From: Acanthosepion lycidas
Taxonomy: Eukaryota; Mollusca; Cephalopoda; Sepiida; Sepiidae
DNA length: 64,000 bases
Assembly (NCBI GenBank): GCA_963932145.1
Contig: OZ010611.1
Coordinates: 56,429,292 to 56,493,291, forward strand
Direction of reading: 5' to 3'
Position 1 is the first letter of the stretch. Each line of letters begins with the position of its first letter. The position numbers were made by a program, and so were the translations under genes. Below are positions 63,401 to 64,000 of the stretch, in pieces. Under the pieces are notes generated by a model. The model saw only the letters and a list, made by a program, of their open reading frames with translations. It ran no database searches and had not been told where the DNA came from.

Positions 63401-63790
63401 CTTATTCTATTCTGTTTGTGTCTTGTCTTTACCTTTTTCTTCTATATTTAACATTATGTTGAGGCAAGGCCCCCTCTAAATCTGGATTGAAATTATTTTT
63501 CATGCTCATTCATAGAAATGGAGTAGCGTGCAATGTTGTCGTCTCATACAACTGTGAGTTAGTAGAAAAATTTGTGGGCACAAAATGGGTGATCAGTGAC
63601 TTATTCTCTTCTGTTTGAGCCTTGTCTTTAGCTTTTACTTCTATATTTAAAATTAGTTTGAGGCAAGGCCCCCCTCTAAATCTGGATTGAAATTATTTTT
63701 CATTCTAATTCATACAAATGGAGTAGCGTGCAATGGTTTCGTCTCATACAACTGTGAGTTAGTAGAAAAAAATTGTGGTCACAAAATGGG
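60480..63790 (+). repeat. Satellite with about 2.6-kb higher-order repeat
   Basis: About 0.7 kb at 60480-61190 recurs at 63080-63790, offset about 2,597 bp. Shared rare marks are TCTCATCAACTGT with AGAAAAAAATTGTGG, TTTCATGCTCATTCATAG with GCAATGTTGTCG, and CTTTTACTTCTATATTTAAAATTAGTTTGAGG. The spacing equals that found at 8.7-12.6 kb and 40.3-43.4 kb. Confidence 0.75.
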
Positions 63791-64000
63791 TGATCAGTGT
63801 CTTATTCTCTTCTGTTTGTGCCTTGTCTATAACCTTTTCTTCAATATTTAACATTATGTAGAGGCAAGGCCCCCCTCTAAATCTGGATTGAAATTATTTT
63901 TCATTCTAATTCATAGAAATGGACTAGCGTGCAATGGTGTTGTCTCATACAACTGTGAGTTAGTAGAAAAATTTGTGGGCACAAAATGGGTGATCAGTGT

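Larger units (their letters stand above)
6310..64000 (+). repeat. Main 200-bp satellite array (about 288 units, head to tail)
   Basis: The whole stretch repeats one unit in one orientation. Landmarks TTTAACATTATGTAGAGGCA, GAAATGGAGTAGCGTGCAAT, CATACAACTGTGAGTTAGTA and GGGCACAAAATGGGTGATCA recur every 200 bp; phase is exact over several kb (for example 30481, 30681, 30881), with occasional units of 196-202 bp. Length changes concentrate in the C run (GCCCCCCT or GCCCCCT), and common alternative bases are TTTACCTTTTT/TTTAGCTTTTT, GTGTCTTATT/GTGACTTATT and TGTGCC/TGAGCC. The unit length is close to a nucleosome repeat, as usual for centromeric or pericentromeric satellites. All open frames in it (about 60-97 codons, the peptide KLFFILIHRNGVACNG recurring) are by-products of the unit. 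No other gene, RNA or mobile element interrupts it. Confidence 0.97.

Noticed and set aside
7041..63479. Dozens of 60-97-codon open frames in the satellite, with a recurring peptide (LIHRNGVACNG).
   Set aside because: They are one reading frame of the 200-bp unit. The frame shifts by two bases per unit, so they end after about one unit; differences between copies show no preference for silent positions that I can see, and no start, promoter or splice context exists.
6310..64000. CRISPR array.
   Set aside because: Repeats are contiguous 200-bp units without unique spacers, and there is a eukaryotic LINE in the same window.
6310..64000. CENP-B box in the satellite or the 100-bp repeat.
   Set aside because: The TTCG-N4-A-N2-CGGG core was not found in the unit consensus; in the 100-bp repeat CCCG-N2-T occurs but the matching CGAA end is missing.

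Overview
The window is eukaryotic, repetitive, non-genic DNA, most likely pericentromeric or other heterochromatin of an invertebrate animal; the species cannot be told from the sequence. About 58 kb of the 64 kb (1-536 and about 6310-64000) is one head-to-tail satellite with a unit of 200 bp, about 36-37% GC by hand count of the consensus, always in the same orientation, with roughly 290 units. No host gene is visible in it. The short open frames found in it are translations of the repeat unit; 200 is not a multiple of three, so frames shift from unit to unit.

The array is broken once, at 537 to about 6309, by a composite insertion. Its first part is a damaged non-LTR retrotransposon (LINE) whose reverse transcriptase looks most like the Tx1 group of the L1/Tx1 lineage. 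In order it has a 5' leader, the N-terminal part of ORF1 (880-1491), an internal deletion that removes the rest of ORF1 and the catalytic N-terminal half of the endonuclease, the C-terminal end of the endonuclease with its SDH motif, a linker broken by frameshifts, an open reverse transcriptase frame with YADD (2382-4466), and a 3' UTR ending near 5060. The 20 bases immediately after that end are, from memory, identical to the branch-site-recognition region of U2 snRNA. This suggests a U2-gene-targeting (Keno-like) family. A diverged second copy of that junction lies 271 bp further on. It is followed by a GC-rich array of about 100-bp units (5401-6047), partly arranged as 200-bp dimers, and about 260 bp of unassigned sequence.

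Within the satellite, linked variants reveal higher-order structure. There is a tandem duplication of about 3.8 kb (13.49-21.07 kb), a 12-unit (2,400 bp) tandem duplication (32.67-37.56 kb), repeated copies offset by about 2.6 kb (13 units) in three separate places, and a local 400-bp dimer near 47-48 kb. Units next to the insertion are the most diverged. Most units share a short dyad (TTTGTG-GG-CACAAA) followed by TGATCA, a candidate protein-binding site. All identities and offsets were judged by eye; no alignment or database search was run.
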